A stretch of 64,000 nt of DNA, taken from the NCBI GenBank assembly GCA_035222895.1, contig JAVYIG010005274.1, positions 62,001-126,000 of the forward strand, read 5' to 3'. The stretch comes from Strongylocentrotus droebachiensis. Its lineage: Eukaryota > Echinodermata > Echinoidea > Camarodonta > Strongylocentrotidae. Positions 1 to 13,900 of this stretch are shown piece by piece. The notes beneath the pieces are model-generated. The model had not been told where the DNA came from and made no database searches. It saw only the letters and a program-made list of their open reading frames with translations. The translations under genes and the position numbers were made by a program. Each line of letters starts with the position of its first letter. Position 1 is the stretch's first letter.

Positions 1-1117
1 TGGATGAGTGGGGAAAAAAAGAAGATAAAAAAGAGAGAATGGACAAAGCATTTCATTGATCCCTTTTCTACATGTAGGCTATATACATTACACTTTTGTC
101 TGCCTAGTAGGATGGCACTCTTTTGGAATACTATTTGGTCAATATAATTATGTAGAGTCATTGAGGTGCGAAATGCCGCAGTCTGCATAGCTAGGGTTTT
201 TTCTTACCAGTGTAGTTATACAAAGGAAACTTTTCACCAAAACGGTTACTACAGCGCTCCTCAAGGACTAAAAACAGTATCCAAGAGAAAATAAGAGATA
301 GAAGTGCGCTGCAGGCTGGAGTATGTGGAGTTGGTGAAGAAATATAGGGCTTCAAACAGAGCTTTCCAACTCATGCTTTATCTAAAGTGCCACAATGAAC
401 ATGATTGGACGAGGTAGCTAGACTGTCTGCTAGTGCTATGCATTCTTGGTATATGACAGATGGGAGTAAGGAGTATTGATGTCATCATGCAGATTGTGAT
501 GGAATGGCCTATAGATGGAACCTCAGGTAACAGTGCTGTGTTTAATTTGATACAAACGATGCTTGTGAATGAGTTCTTTATATGATCTATCCGCACTCCA
601 GTTGAGGCTGTAAGCGGATAGATCCTGTAATAATAATAATAATAATTATCCTTGCTTATATAGTGCCTAACACTTCCTATGCAGAAGTCTCTAAGCGCTC
701 TACAATAATGCAGCATAATGAACAAATTAAAATGTGCATTGTTTGTTTTATACACGGAAACTTCCAGGTCTTTGTTATTTGATGTAAAAGAATTCAATTC
801 AAGATTGTTTTGTGTCATTAACGCTTTCAAATAAACCCAAAGTTTTAATAGGCTACTTTTAGCGGGATCTTACCTCTACATGCATCAATGCGTAGTGCCA
901 AACATGTATTAACCACACATGGTTTATACACATTAATGTCTACAATATCACTGCTGGGCATTGCACTTAAAAATCATTGGACAGTACGGCATACTATTTA
1001 TTGCGTGCTTTTTCATGAAAAAATGTGGGAAAGTCTCAGTAAATGAATCACACATGACCGTGTTTGAATGATCATTTGATTTGGATGTAGGAGTGAGTTC
1101 ATTGTATCACTGAATTA

Positions 1118-1702
1118 GGGCATTCACACAATTTTATAATTTTTTTTTTTTTTTTTTTTTTTTTTTTGAATGCGCAGCAAAAATCATTAGGAAGTGAGCT
1201 TTCTTGGAAATTGCGGTGCGTGTGAATGATGAGAATATGAGTGATTCTTAGAAAATTGATTTATCATTTATTTTGCGTGAATGACAGAATAGAAGAATTA
1301 GGAAAAAAGTAAAGATAGATAATATGATCAGAGAAAATAAAGAAATACGTAAGGAATAATAGAAAAGAAGAAAGGAGAAAAAAAGGAAAGAGAGAAGATG
1401 ATAGGATAAAAATAAAGAAAGATATACGGAATGATAGAAAATAAGGAAGAAGGGGAAAAGATAGAGAAGATGATAGAAGGAATAAAAATAAAGATATAGA
1501 AATAAGAAAGAAGGAGACAAGGAAAGATAGAGAGGATGATAGGATAAAAATAGAGAAATGCGCGGTGCAGACCTTCGAACCCATCGCTTGTTCGCTCACG
1601 CCAGTGTTTTTTTTTTTTTAACGAAGTGTGAACGATGGCAAATAAAATCAAGAGTGTGCACCAAAAAATCACTACCGGTAATTACTGCATGTGAATGCAC
1701 CT
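1118..1702. repeat. Possible MITE with polyT and purine-rich degenerate tandem core
   Basis: Ends carry GCATTCACA (1,119) and TGTGAATGC (~1,690) in inverted orientation. Inside are T tracts and, at 1,268-1,560, loose ~80-90 bp repeats of a purine-rich unit such as AAGATGATAGGATAAAAATA. The ends are short, so the element call is tentative; the purine bias itself is clear. Confidence 0.4.
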
Positions 1703-2879
1703 ATATTTTCTGATATATTTCTGTATATTTTTATGGGCAAGAGATTTGTTTTTAAAAGTTCAGAAGTGAAGGGGTTAGCTTTAAGTTTTTGTATTGTGTA
1801 ATAGCTGTGAGAAATAATATTGATGACTATGATGAGAAATATGTTGTCATACATGAAGCATTCGCAAAGATCTCTGCTTCCTGGGACTTAGTAATGAAGT
1901 GTAATTGCTCATCTGTGTATTAAGTGAGTTCCGATTACAGGTTACTGTTTTTAAAGTAAACCTAAGGTCTTCGTCTCGTTGTTTTGTTGTTTTAGTTTTT
2001 GTTGGTGTGCATCATTCATTTATGAATATTTCGATGTTGGAAGCCTTGGTCTCAGTTTCAGACTTGGACACCTGCAGTCTCCATTTAAACACTGATCTAA
2101 ACCCTTTACACATAAGCCTGGAGCAAAGAAAGGGGGAAGTCCACCCTGATTTTAAGTTGCTTTTAATAGAAGCAGAAAAATGAGAGAAATGGGCCAGTGA
2201 AAGTTTGAGCAAAAAGCGCTGGTAACGTACATGTCCCAGTGCTAGTATGGAACAGTGCAGCACTGTCTGTAAGTTACTAGTTCTGATGCCAATGTCATGT
2301 GTCTATGATTTCTGAGAAACACTTCTTCTTCTTCTTTTTAAAATGTTATTTCCATTCCAAATACAATGTAAAGCAAAAAACATGAGAGCTTGTTACGAAC
2401 AATCATAGCAACATATAAAGATTTTATCACATGCATAGATCTTACTGAAAATCTGTATTTGAGCATAACTTCTATATCCAGCCAAAGCACTTGCTGGAGA
2501 AACAAAGTTGAACTGGAGTTTAATACAGGGGTAGCTTTATAAGAAGGATGGAGCTGGACCTTTTGTTGAAGATGCATTTTAGCATAACCCTCATTGTTAA
2601 GAATCATATCATCAAGGTCTGTTCACCCTGTAACTTGTTTGTGCGGTTACTTATGCAACTCTCTATTTTCTGAGCCTAACCTTTTGTAACTTTTCTTCCT
2701 CTCTTCATCCCTGTTTACCTGGGTGGATTATTGCTACCTAAAACCATTCATAATATGTCACAATATCTCAATCCCTGTATAACCATTGAAATTTGTTTCA
2801 CAAAGGAAACTGTCTGCATGTGACTCTATCCCTAAATAGCAATCTTTTATTAACAGGAAATCCAGGATATAAGTACATC

Positions 2880-3436
2880 TGGAGGTTTATTGCTGTTTGG
2901 TCTACAAACAATCTACTACCCCATTTTTCTATTCCCATATGGTCTGTACTCAGCCTGTCTACTATCCACATGGTCTAAAAATCATTGTGTGTACTTATCA
3001 TTTGGTCTAATGACCATTTAAACTAATATACATTTGGTCTAATTTCATTTGGTCTAATACACATTTGGTCTATTGTTTATTTAGTCCAATACCCAGTTAG
3101 TCTAATCCCCAGTTTGTCTAATCCCATTTTGTCTAATCCCACTTTGTCTACTATGTCCATAGGGTCTAGCAATCAATATAATCATAAATAATTACCATTA
3201 TCAATTATGGATGGTAGACAGGATGGGCATTAGAAAAACTGGATATTAGACTAAATGAGCAATACACTGTAGACCAAATGGGGAGTAGACTAATTGGAGA
3301 TTAGACCGAATGATAAGTAGACAAAATGATTATTAGACCATGTTGTGGACAGTAGACAAACTGGTTGTAGACCATATGGGAATAGACCAATTGGTAGCAG
3401 ACGAAATGGTTGAAGACCAAACGGCAATTCATCCCT
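2880..3436. mobile_element. Foldback element with iterated TTGGTCTA motif
   Basis: The left arm (2,880-3,170) holds more than a dozen copies of a TTTGGTCTAAT-like motif spaced about 14-18 bp; the right arm (3,200-3,436) holds the complement (TAGACCAAATG) in mirror order around an AT-rich centre. Outer ends GGAGGTTTATTGC and GGCAATTCATCCCTC pair. No ORF; non-autonomous. Confidence 0.75.
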
Positions 3437-3690
3437 CTAGAGGCTCAGGTATAAAATGAGTCATGTAACCTCTATGCACCATGCGTGTATCTTTTTTCTT
3501 CCAATCAGACAATATTTCACTTTTCATACCTTGTATTTGAATATAGGCAGGAAAAGTGGAGTGCATTTATGACATACCATGATAGTTGTCAAAACAATGA
3601 AAAAGTATTTTCCACATATTCTGCTTCTGGTTATTCCTTTTGTCGCTATCTTTCTGCTTGAAGGGTCTATTTAATATATCGCATGTTTGG

Positions 3691-3727
3691 AGCCAAAAGG
3701 GCGTTAACTCTAACCGCCCTTTTGGCT
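3691..3727. repeat. Short perfect-stem hairpin
   Basis: AGCCAAAAGGGC pairs with GCCCTTTTGGCT around a small loop that itself has GTTA/TAAC pairing; flanking GTTTG/CAAAC extends it. Intronic, function unknown. Confidence 0.6.
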
Positions 3728-4454
3728 ACAAACGGATGATATTGAGTGATGTAATAAGACATCAATCCCAATTTATTGGAACATCAAGATCAAAATTCAT
3801 TACACAAAAGTTTGGTTGAAAAAAAATGATCTCGGCATCTTTAATATCAGGAAATGAGATTAAGAAATGTTCTCAAAAAAATCAGAAACCGTTAAAAGAG
3901 ACAATATTTTTTTTTTTTTACACAATGAAATATTTGTGCCTGAAACTTCATAACGTGTGCTATTTTTATCAGTTTATAGATGAATGTTTGCAAAAATTCA
4001 TACACGTCCTCTTTTTGGGGCAAAAATATTAATGTCAGATTTGCAATGGTGATAACGTAAGGGTATAGAATACCATTCACATGACTGATTCCTCTCTATG
4101 TTGACTGTGTAATGTCTATTTGAATGTTATACAAGTTAATGTGTATGTATTTGTTTTCTTTTCCCCCATTTTTGTTGTTGTTGTCTTTTTGTATGTATAT
4201 TCAGAATATGTTATCTTCAAATTTTAATCTGAATCAATTTGTAAATGCATTGGTTGAATGTTTGTGAAGTGCGTTAGAATCATTTCTGTATCCCAGGCTG
4301 CTATATTGAACACATTTCTTATGTTCACTTCAAACTCTGTTCACTCTTTAAATGATACTCCTTTTTCTCATTTCCACTGCCTTGTGCTGTTATTCTGAAT
4401 TATGTTCAACTTGGTCATGATTGTTTGTATTGTTTTCTTTTGTTTTGTATCCAG

Positions 4455-7359
4455 ACCTCAATATGCAAGATAGCAAGTGCAATGCATCTGAAAGTGGCAT
4501 AGGTTCAATTCACAGTGGCTACACCAATCAAAATGAGTTGGGGGGTAATGTTCCTCTCCCCGTAAATAGCTCTAACTCCCAAATAGTTAACCAACCAAGT
4601 GCTGTGCAATTTTCCAGTAACAACAAATTCATATCAGAATTAGTTTTCACGACTAAATCCAATAAGAGTTTAGAACATAGATGCAAGGGTAGTAGATATG
4701 ACTTGTCGATGGACAGGATATTAGTAGATAAAGAAGAAGATACACAGCAATTCACCACAAACAGCTCTTCACTGACGACAGTACTGCACCCTGATGAGGG
4801 CGAAGCTATGTCATTGGTTTCTGAGGAGGGGCAGGGCAGTGCACCGTCTTTCAAAGCAAGTCCTCTACCCCAGCTTGCCAACCCCTCACCTTCATATAAT
4901 ACTACCTCACCTGCCCCTTTAACCAACCCACATACAGGCTCCCCAAGGCCTTCTCGGCATGTGACTAACAGAATGCATGTCAACACCACCGGTTTGAGTG
5001 TTCATAACAAACCAACCAGCAACTCCGATGAATTTGATACTCCCGGTTCAGATAGGGTTTATGTAGGCAGTGGTGATTATGACTTTCAGTATCAATCAGT
5101 TTCTGATGATATGGATCAAACGCCGGGAGATGAATCGTCTCGTCAGTCAGATACAGACACGCAGAGCATCACAAGCTCCAGCACAGTAGCTTGGGACACT
5201 ATAGCAGATGCAAAAGAGATGGATGCCAAAAAAAACAATGTTTCATCGGAGAGAGATAGACAATGTATCACGATTGAAAGTAGTGATAATCAAAGTACCG
5301 GTACTGGTCATGTTCTGCAGGAGGGTAGTCTAATAAAAACCATCTTACAGCAACATGGCATTGCAGTAGCAAGTTCTGGATATGAATCTGCATCGTCTGT
5401 GTCTGTATCGAGTGAATCGCGCCTGAAGACAAACGGCATGTCACCTGGCGGTCGTGTCTGGGATTCTGGCTCGAGGAAAATCGTGCTGGATGGGAAAATG
5501 ATCACCATATCACCCGCGAGCAAGTATCCTATGCTTCAGTACTTAAACTCTGATGGCTCACCCGATGAATTTGTCATTCTTGAGAGGGAGGAGATATCAC
5601 CAGAAGTGAGCCTGTCTGAGAAACTAGCACCAAACCTCTTTCCAAACATTGAAAACAACAATATTGCTCTTACAATGGAAGGTGATAGGGTGAGTTCAGT
5701 ATCCAAGAAAGACATGGTTTTAGCTGATATTTTGTATCTTCAGGAACAGGGAAGTCTGCTTCAGAACTTGCAAAGTGACAACTCTGCTGACAAGGCCAAT
5801 ACAGCTGCACAACAGGACAGCAATTATCATGAGCAAGATTTAGGCAGTGAGGAGAAGTTGGCAGAGACACATCCTAGTTTTGAGGACCATATTTCAAAAG
5901 AAAGCCAGCCTGCTAGGGAACTCAACAATGTACAATTATCCATTCATGATTTGGGAAGTATAAATTCACACTACGTAGCAAGCCATGAAAAAGATGATGA
6001 TAGTAGCGATTGCAGCTCGATAGATCTGTCAAAACTTGATTTCTCAGACAGTAGCGACACAGACATGTATCCAGACTTTGACCATGATAATACAGGGAGA
6101 AAAGTTTTGCTGTTGGGAGGGGAAATTGCCACGTTACAGGATACAGTGAAAGAAGAATATGTAAGTGAATGGGGATTTGATGATACAGATGGGCTGGTTC
6201 CATTGGCCCTGCCAGGGATGTCTTCGGGGATGTCTTCAGGAAGTGAACTGTCTGTGAAAGGAGAGGAGAGTGATTCCCTTGTATCCTCATTTTTAAAGAG
6301 GTTCATGGGAACGCCACTTGCACCTCCAAAGCCATCTCCACCAGCTCGCAACCATTCTGATGATGAGGACAACTCAAAGAGGTTCAGTGGGTCTTTAGAT
6401 ATCTCCAGTGACAGTGATTCTCTTGATGAGGCTCACCTTGAATTTGATCCATCTGTCATTGCTGACTCATCAGAGGAAAAGGAGGCTTGTTACAAATCAA
6501 AATTGGAGTACAACAAAGCTTTAATGAGGTCTCTGCTGAAGGAACAATCAACTGAGGAAGATCCAGGGCAAACCTCAAGTGGGAAGGAACAAACCGTGAG
6601 AATGAAAACTGGTCCACAATCAGTGGATAGTCCACAGAGTCCACAGAGTTCAAATAGCGAAGCAAGTGAGAAAAATGTACAGAAAAGATCCAAAAGATCA
6701 TCCAGGAACACTGTTACTGCAAGCACAGATGGTTCTGTAGAGTCAAAGCCCAGGCGTAAGAAAAAGGGCAAGAGTAACTCCAAATTGGATGATGCTGAAG
6801 CATCTGTGGGATATGCCTCCAAGAAAGGGCTGATGAAGCAGTCAAAGACACCATTTGGTGTCCTTAGTAGTACCCCAGATGGGAAGACTCAGTTGTATAC
6901 ATTTGGAGGGGACAAGGATAGGCCTACAGGTCCTGCAGACCTCAACAGGGGAAGATACACTCCCCTCAAAGATGCAGGAGTTAACAAAGAAGGATCCAAG
7001 CCATTGGACAGGCCAAAGACTCCTTATATTTGTCAATCAGTTCCTCAGCCTCAGATCTATCGCAAGCAACCATCAACGCCTGGTCTTCCATTAGGACCAA
7101 GATCTCTGAAGACCGATGGTGACAACGAGTCATCCTCATCATCATCCTCATCATCTTGCGATGAGGATGAGGATGACACCATTGAACAGGATGGTCATGA
7201 TGAGATCGATAAAAGTCCCACACATTCATTCGGTCGTAGGAGAACGAACAGACAATTCTCTGTTCCAGTTGATGATAGTTCAGACAGTGAGCTCTCTGTC
7301 ATTATAGAGGAACCTGAGGAATTTGATGCAGATCTAGAGCAGTCGTATGATTCAAAATT
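4455..7359 (+). CDS. SYTL: Slp gene giant linker exon (~968 aa, acidic, Ser-rich)
   Basis: The reading frame is open for 2.9 kb after a pyrimidine-rich stretch ending TATCCAG at 4454. The first two bases complete a split codon, then the protein continues LNMQDSK. Low-complexity, presumably disordered: Ser/Asp/Glu-rich blocks such as SSDSDSLDE, a nine-serine run followed by an acidic stretch near 7130-7180, and a basic patch with KPRRKKKGKSNSK near 6745-6785. A donor TT/GTAAGG sits at 7359/7360; reading through it hits TAA at 7361-7363, so intron retention would give a C2-less protein ending here. No catalytic domain is recognisable. The fly bitesize linker also carries a very large exon that binds moesin; I see no sequence proof of that activity here. 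Confidence 0.85.
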
Positions 7360-10300
7360 GTAAGGATGATAACACATACGCAATATTTGTAGAACCTGTA
7401 TTTACCGGTATGTTATGTATAACCTGTATTTACCGGTATGTTGTATTATTGACCTACTAGGTATGATGCTTCCTTTCTTGCCATGGCATCTTAATGCTTG
7501 GCCCCCGTATGAATGCATAATTTAAAAATGTGATGATTTGTGATTGATTGTCTTCATCACAACTCTTTATCGTTATAGGATGGGACCATGGTTGTTATTT
7601 GTATGCATGACTAGGAAAGCATCGATTCTGTATACTTGTCTGCATATCACCAGAATCAGTATTATTATTTCAACTCCTATTTGTATATTCATGGCTTCAA
7701 TTGTGGTGTGAGGCAGCTCAAGGTTTTAAAGAAAAGAAATACAGAGATGTTGTGCATCTGAGAAGGCTAATTCAGGGATATTGTTCTTTGTGATTTTCTG
7801 TGTTAAACTTTTTCCAAAATGGATCTTTGAAATTTTATCCAGGTTTTTGTAACACTGCACAAGGTTATTTTAGCAATAGTTTTGAGAGAGATTAAGGGAT
7901 TTACAGGAATTTATATTTCAAACAAATACTGCATTTATTTACCTACTATCTGAAAATGTGAACAACTCTATATCTTTATTTATCAAATTGGGTTTATAAT
8001 ATTATAGTCATTTGTTCTATCTAATAATTCATAACATTGCTACTTTTGTTTGTGAACAACTTTCCTGAGTGTATTTCTCTGTGCTCTCAAATGACTAATT
8101 ATGATCGTAATAACTGCCACTTATTTTGAAATGTGCCTTGGCCAGTATTCTCAATGAATCCCACCAGTACATAAAATATTTTTTTAATTATATATCTCTT
8201 GGTTGTTGTTTTTATGTGAGGTCATTTCTCAAGCTTGGAATAGATAAATTTCAAAATAATTCATTACCATTATAGTATTGAGAAATACCATATATGTCTC
8301 AAAGATCATTGGCTTGAAAGACCTGTAGTTGTAAAATCTGAACATTAGTGCTTTTAAGATTCAATTTGGAAAGAAAAAACATTGGTAAAAGGCTGAAAAC
8401 AGAGTATTATACCTTTGCCTTGTATCCATATCAACCCTCTACCTCTGGACAACATTTTAAGAGTATTTCAATGAAGCAGAACACTAAGTTTGTATGACAA
8501 CTCTAAATCTGTTGTCTAAGATAATGAATGTTTAAATATGAAGTATTAAACCACCTTTTTCTCAATGACAGTGAGACATTTTTGTATATACCGGTACTTG
8601 TTTTCTATTTATGTACAGTTAAATTGTATTGATGGTCTGTTAAGAGCTATTAACAATAACATCTTCTTCCAATTATTGATTTTGGTGCTTCCATTTTATA
8701 TAGATATATTTGAATCCACCGATACAGTTTAGAAAGAGTGTAGGAATGTTTTGGAATTTACTGAAAGAAATATTACCGAGTATGTGGAAAGTGTCATTAG
8801 TACATTATAAGTATGTTCCATGCTCATTTATGTCATGTTTTCACTTCAATCAGTTTTGCAAAATACTCTATGAAAATATTTAAAAATTAGAATTACTGTC
8901 ACTATGTATACAAAGAAGAGGACACTGAAAATATCTGTTTTCAGTTCATGTCATAATTCATTGAATAACGATATGTTTTCATAGTACTAACAAACATGCA
9001 AGCACCTCGGGTTTTCCCCCAAAAGTTCACACTTTTTCCATGCTCAAAAGTAACCGCCACTTAACTCATAGTGTGCTCATAAACGTGTGTAGCTAACTTC
9101 ATAACTTTTCATAGTAAGATCAAAGTTTTCAAACCTCAGCCGTTTTTTTAATAATTGTTGGTGTTTGTCCATTGATGAATTCAATCGTTGCCACTTTCTG
9201 ATGCATCAAGAGCATTTGATACCCATCCTTTCACTACCGCTCTGCCTCTCAACTTTAAAGCCATACAAGGAGCATTCATACAAATTAAATAAATATGTTT
9301 TCTTTAACAATATGAATGCACCTATCCATGTTGAGTGTTTGTGAAATTTGTTGGTTATTGTTTGTTTCTAGAATTAGAGGTAACTGCATGATGGGAAATG
9401 GACCATGGTGGTGGTTTAGTAAAAGCCTGCTAAATGTTAACTCACAGACTTCCCACCTCAATCTGCATGCCCAACCCTCCTTTATTTTGCAAGCCTTCAA
9501 TTCTTTTATCAGATTTAACAGTTATAAGAAGTTTAGAGATGCAGTCAAGTGTAACAGGGAGACTGTATTAAAAGTAAATCCTTGAATGAACTGTGAATCA
9601 GTTACGGAACAAATACATTGCATCATAAGGGTGTAGGGATAGTTATCAGCCCTAGCAGGCTAAACTAAGCATTTTTATTTATTCAAAGCAAATTATCAAA
9701 TGTTAATTAGTTTTCTATGTAAACTAAGTTGAAGCTATTACAATTTATATAACTAGAAGAAATACACATCTTTTTATGAAGTCATGATATCCTTGATTGT
9801 ATAAGAATTCCAAAAAGGGGAGGGGGGGTATGTACAATGTTGTTTGAGTTTTAAAAAATGACAAGAACTACACATTGGAGGTGCTTATAAATACTTAGAT
9901 ATTATTTGGTTTATATTATTTGATTGGGTGAAAAATCACATATTTAGCAATATTCTCCTCCAATAGGGGTACCTTTAGTGTCCTATTTATTGTTTATTAC
10001 CAAATTGATGTCCTCAAATTCTGTATTTTATTGTTGGATATGAATAGCTTGTCCTTGGGTATATTCAAGTGTATAATTATATATTCTCCTTTACCATATG
10101 TCAAATGTAGTTGCATACAGGTATATAACATAAAAATTGATGAATTTATACTTAACGTAACCAGGGATTTATATTTCTCATTTCGAAGACCTGATGAATT
10201 TTGATAAACCTGGTTATTCTTCTTACAATCTTCTGAAACATAAATAAACATAAAATACAAAAGACATCATTCTTCGCAAAGCTTATTGTTACTGGTATAT

Positions 10301-10958
10301 TGTGCAGCATGAAACATTGGTTATCCCAAACTCATCTTTGAATTAAGCGTATTTGAACGTTCATATCCCACTGAAACTCAAGGAAATCCTCCCATAGCAG
10401 GAAATAGATGTTCTGCTATGAAGAGATATCCGTCATGATGATTGAATATTTCTAGAAAGATGGAAAAATGAAAACGTAGACCACTTGTGAAGTTGATTAA
10501 TGCCTAGCCACTTTTAGTCCTGTGTTGTATACCATGGGCGGTGTCTTGATTGGCTGAGAGTACTATAGATGAAGCATCCAGCCTACCCACCTGTCTCTCT
10601 ATCTACCCACTGGTATCTGCACCTCCTACCAATGCTCCTGCCCCCCCTACCTCTCTCTTTCTCTGGTGCATTACCCCTCTTTGAGGAGTCATCTTAGAAG
10701 ATTGCATGAAATAGATCCTCCCCTGGTACCTTTAAGAGGGCTGCATGAGCGGTCTGTCTCTACACCCTTATCAACGAGTTGTAAACTGTAGTCGACCTTT
10801 TCATGTTCGATACCACTAGTATGACAGGTACACTATGAGTGTCTTAATGTGTAATATGTGTTATTGTTATTGTATGTTTGCATGTGTAGTTTTAAAGTTG
10901 TTGTAGATACAAGTGGCAATGATAGAGTAAGATTGAGTGTGTGTATGAGAGAGAGAGG

Positions 10959-10992
<34 letters not shown>

Positions 10993-13900
10993 ACAACTAG
11001 ATACTCATTTGGTAGAATCTGGATATAGATATTGATGTTATTCCTATTTCTCATTATGAACAATGATTCCTTGTTTATTTTGAGTTGTGAATTGTAGTTT
11101 TTTATTTGTATTACATTGAATTTTTTTCCAGGTGACAATTTCCCCCGTATAATTTGTTATGAGTATTTTTCTGTTTACCGGTAATGATGGTATAGGTAGG
11201 AGTGTATTGTGTTCAGATCTGTACAAAGTGATGGCAGATCTGGGATTTTCTTGTGGGGGGACGATAAAAAAAAACGCTTACATCTTTATTATTTTTTTTG
11301 GGGGGGGGGAAGGAGGGGGCACATGAATGCACATTTCTATGGCATACTTGAGGTACAGTAACATAATGTTTGACATGGTTATGCTGGGGAACGGGTTATG
11401 TACCTGCTGATGGATTAAATCCTTTTGAATACCAAATCAAGCAGTGAAGGATGTTGAACGACATGTTTTCTGAAAAATTATTATGGGATTATCACTTCAT
11501 TATTAAATTGAATATACCGGTAAGTGCGCGAGTAATATCTAGATGTTTCACCAAGCCTTTATTTAACCACTACAGTGCTATAAAGTTTATCAAACATGCA
11601 TGCACAAAAACCAAAAGACAATTTTTTTTTCACGGTCAATTGAACAACACATCAACGTCCATGAATTTCATCAGCCTATTCTGAAGTTCAGGGGGAAACA
11701 AAAAACTTTTTTTTTGTCCAAGAATTTTAATTTGAGCAAGTTAATCGACTATGGCACTGTGAGGGTAAACGTTGTAACATACTTGTGGGTAATTTCATAA
11801 ATTATTGACCCATTTTGTGACATTTGTGGTGTCCCTGTTACATTTAAGGAACCCACACATATTTGTGGCTCTGAGTAAAGACTTAAATAGTGGAGTGTGA
11901 TTGTTAAGTGATTCTAAGTATGAGGATGCAATATTATGCTTGGAAATCACTTTACAATCATGTAATCATGTTCCTCATGTAACAGGGACATGTCACAAAG
12001 TGGGTCCCTAATTTATGGAATTACCCATGTACAAGCAACCAGCCTCTTTCCGATTCTCATGATTGACAATATCAAATATGTTTTTGATTTGCAGCTGATT
12101 ATAGCCAGTATGAGAAATCCAGATCAAGACAATCCCACAGCCCCGCAGGCAGCAGAAGAAACTTGCATGGCGCGGAGCTGTCTGAAGACGAGAGGAGCTA
12201 CCGGTCTAACGGGTCTGGTGGAAGGGGCGGATCTGGTGGAAGGGGTATGTCTGGACACCCCTCTATACCAACCATCGCCATTCAGGATACGGTGAGTTAT
12301 TAAGACCTATAAAGCTCTTAAGGTTAAATTTAACAAAATCAAAGAAATGAGAAAGAAAACTTTTCAGTCAGGCCTTTGGTATGTGTACATTTTTTTTCTC
12401 CATTTTGAGTACATAATTGTACCTCTTTACAGAGTATTATCGTACTATACTGAGGTGTGTGCAGGTGGACCACTACACCGGGGTTCCCCTACTCTTATAC
12501 GAAGAGTGCAGTGAGTTCTTAACGTGCAAAGGTAGTGACTCTTCTCTACACAGGGCCTCCATTAAACGTCCTATCCGAGGGACGGAGTGTTCTCCACTTA
12601 ACACAGCCTCCCTCTATAAACAAGGGGATGGGCACTTTAACACACAACGCAGAAGTCAGTCATACGCCTGGGTGGGATTTGAACCAGGGATCTTTGGTTT
12701 GACAGGCAGACGCTTTACCCACTGAGCCAACTCGCCTCTCCTTAACAAAATTGAAATAAAGATAATATACTATTAGGCCATTTTGTATTACATCCCCCAT
12801 TTCTGTGATGCATATTAGGGGTTTAAAAGGAGCAATTCTCCTGTGCTGATATGGGGGGGGGGGGGGGGTGAAAATTTCCCCCCATCCCCCCCAAAAAATA
12901 GAAGGGTTAACAAATATGCGTAAATATCTCTACACATATAATTAATGAAAATGGAGTCATTCAATTTGCTGGTTTGGGCCAGTTGTAAAATCCTTGTTAC
13001 CCCGCTGTGTGGACCTAATGTAGATGGGAAGCTGTGATGAAGTTCGCTGACATCACTAACAAATCTTCCCTTTCCAAAACCCCATACAAGTATGAATCAG
13101 TAAACTGCAGCATTTTTATAACACATGAATGGCAACTGCTCGCAGCAAAGGTCCTATGCGTATTCATTGAATTGTCTTATAAGATTCAGAAACGTTAGGC
13201 GTTATTACACTTACATGTTAGTCTTTGTAAAAAAAAAGTGGCGGCTTATCACCTTGTATCTAAACAAGGTTTTCATGTATTTTTTGTTGGCAGGGTGAAT
13301 CATCGTTCAGTGAAGGTGAATACTACAGTGGTTCAGAAAGGTTGCATAGACAGGCCCTGGAAGCTAACATGTACAGGGTAAGTCTAGCTGGTAGTGGTAG
13401 AGATGGTGGTGGTTGCTATGGCGATGGATGATGGATGTTGAGAAAGATGATGAAAATGGTGATGAGTGGATGTGTGTGTTTGTGTGCATGGGAAGTCAGT
13501 TTGTAATTATGATAGACTAAAAGATGGGGGATATTTGTCACTATCTTTTCAGGAATTGGCTTTATTAATGATTCTATCTTGAAACAAAACTGAAAGGATA
13601 GCTGTAAAAGGATTCTCTATATTATCCACCTATTTCCTGATTTAACACAGAAAAAATAAGCAGGATGATATAATAGATGGAGGGGGGATGTTGCAGAATT
13701 TGACTTCGGAAAAAAAACCTTACAAATGGAACAAAAGTGATTTTTTAAGCATTTGTTTTCAGTAGAAGTACTGTTCATACAAAGTATATACCCTTTTAAT
13801 GAAAAGGAAAAGGGGGTTATTATTTAAAAAAGAAATGCAAAAGTAATGGGGATCTGAAACCTTGAAAAACACATTAACGATCGTAGAAGGTAATGGTGCC

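Larger units (their letters stand above)
1..4454 (+). other. Upstream Slp intron (partial); no exon recognised
   Basis: No convincing coding exon. Contents: an ATAATAATA-headed dispersed repeat near 625-720, a T28 tract at 1,140, a purine-rich degenerate repeat at 1,268-1,560, a foldback element at 2,880-3,436 and a short hairpin at 3,691-3,727. The ORFs here are low-complexity or frame accidents. The exon ending in phase 1 that should precede 4,455 is presumably outside the window. Confidence 0.6.

Noticed and set aside
1248..1672. Three overlapping minus-strand ORFs of ~90-114 aa
   Set aside because: They read the complement of a purine-rich repeat, giving Phe/Leu/Ser/Tyr runs; no conserved motif or splice context.
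11990..12295. 101-aa ORF overlapping a real exon
   Set aside because: Alternative frame of the 12,105-12,291 exon; the other frame gives a composition matching the Slp linker and correct phase into 13,294.
12417..12725. 102-aa plus-strand ORF
   Set aside because: Lies across a minus-strand tRNA-derived SINE; no protein similarity recognised.
12664..12742. Functional tRNA gene on the minus strand
   Set aside because: A and B boxes are present, but the acceptor stem does not pair and a SINE body follows.
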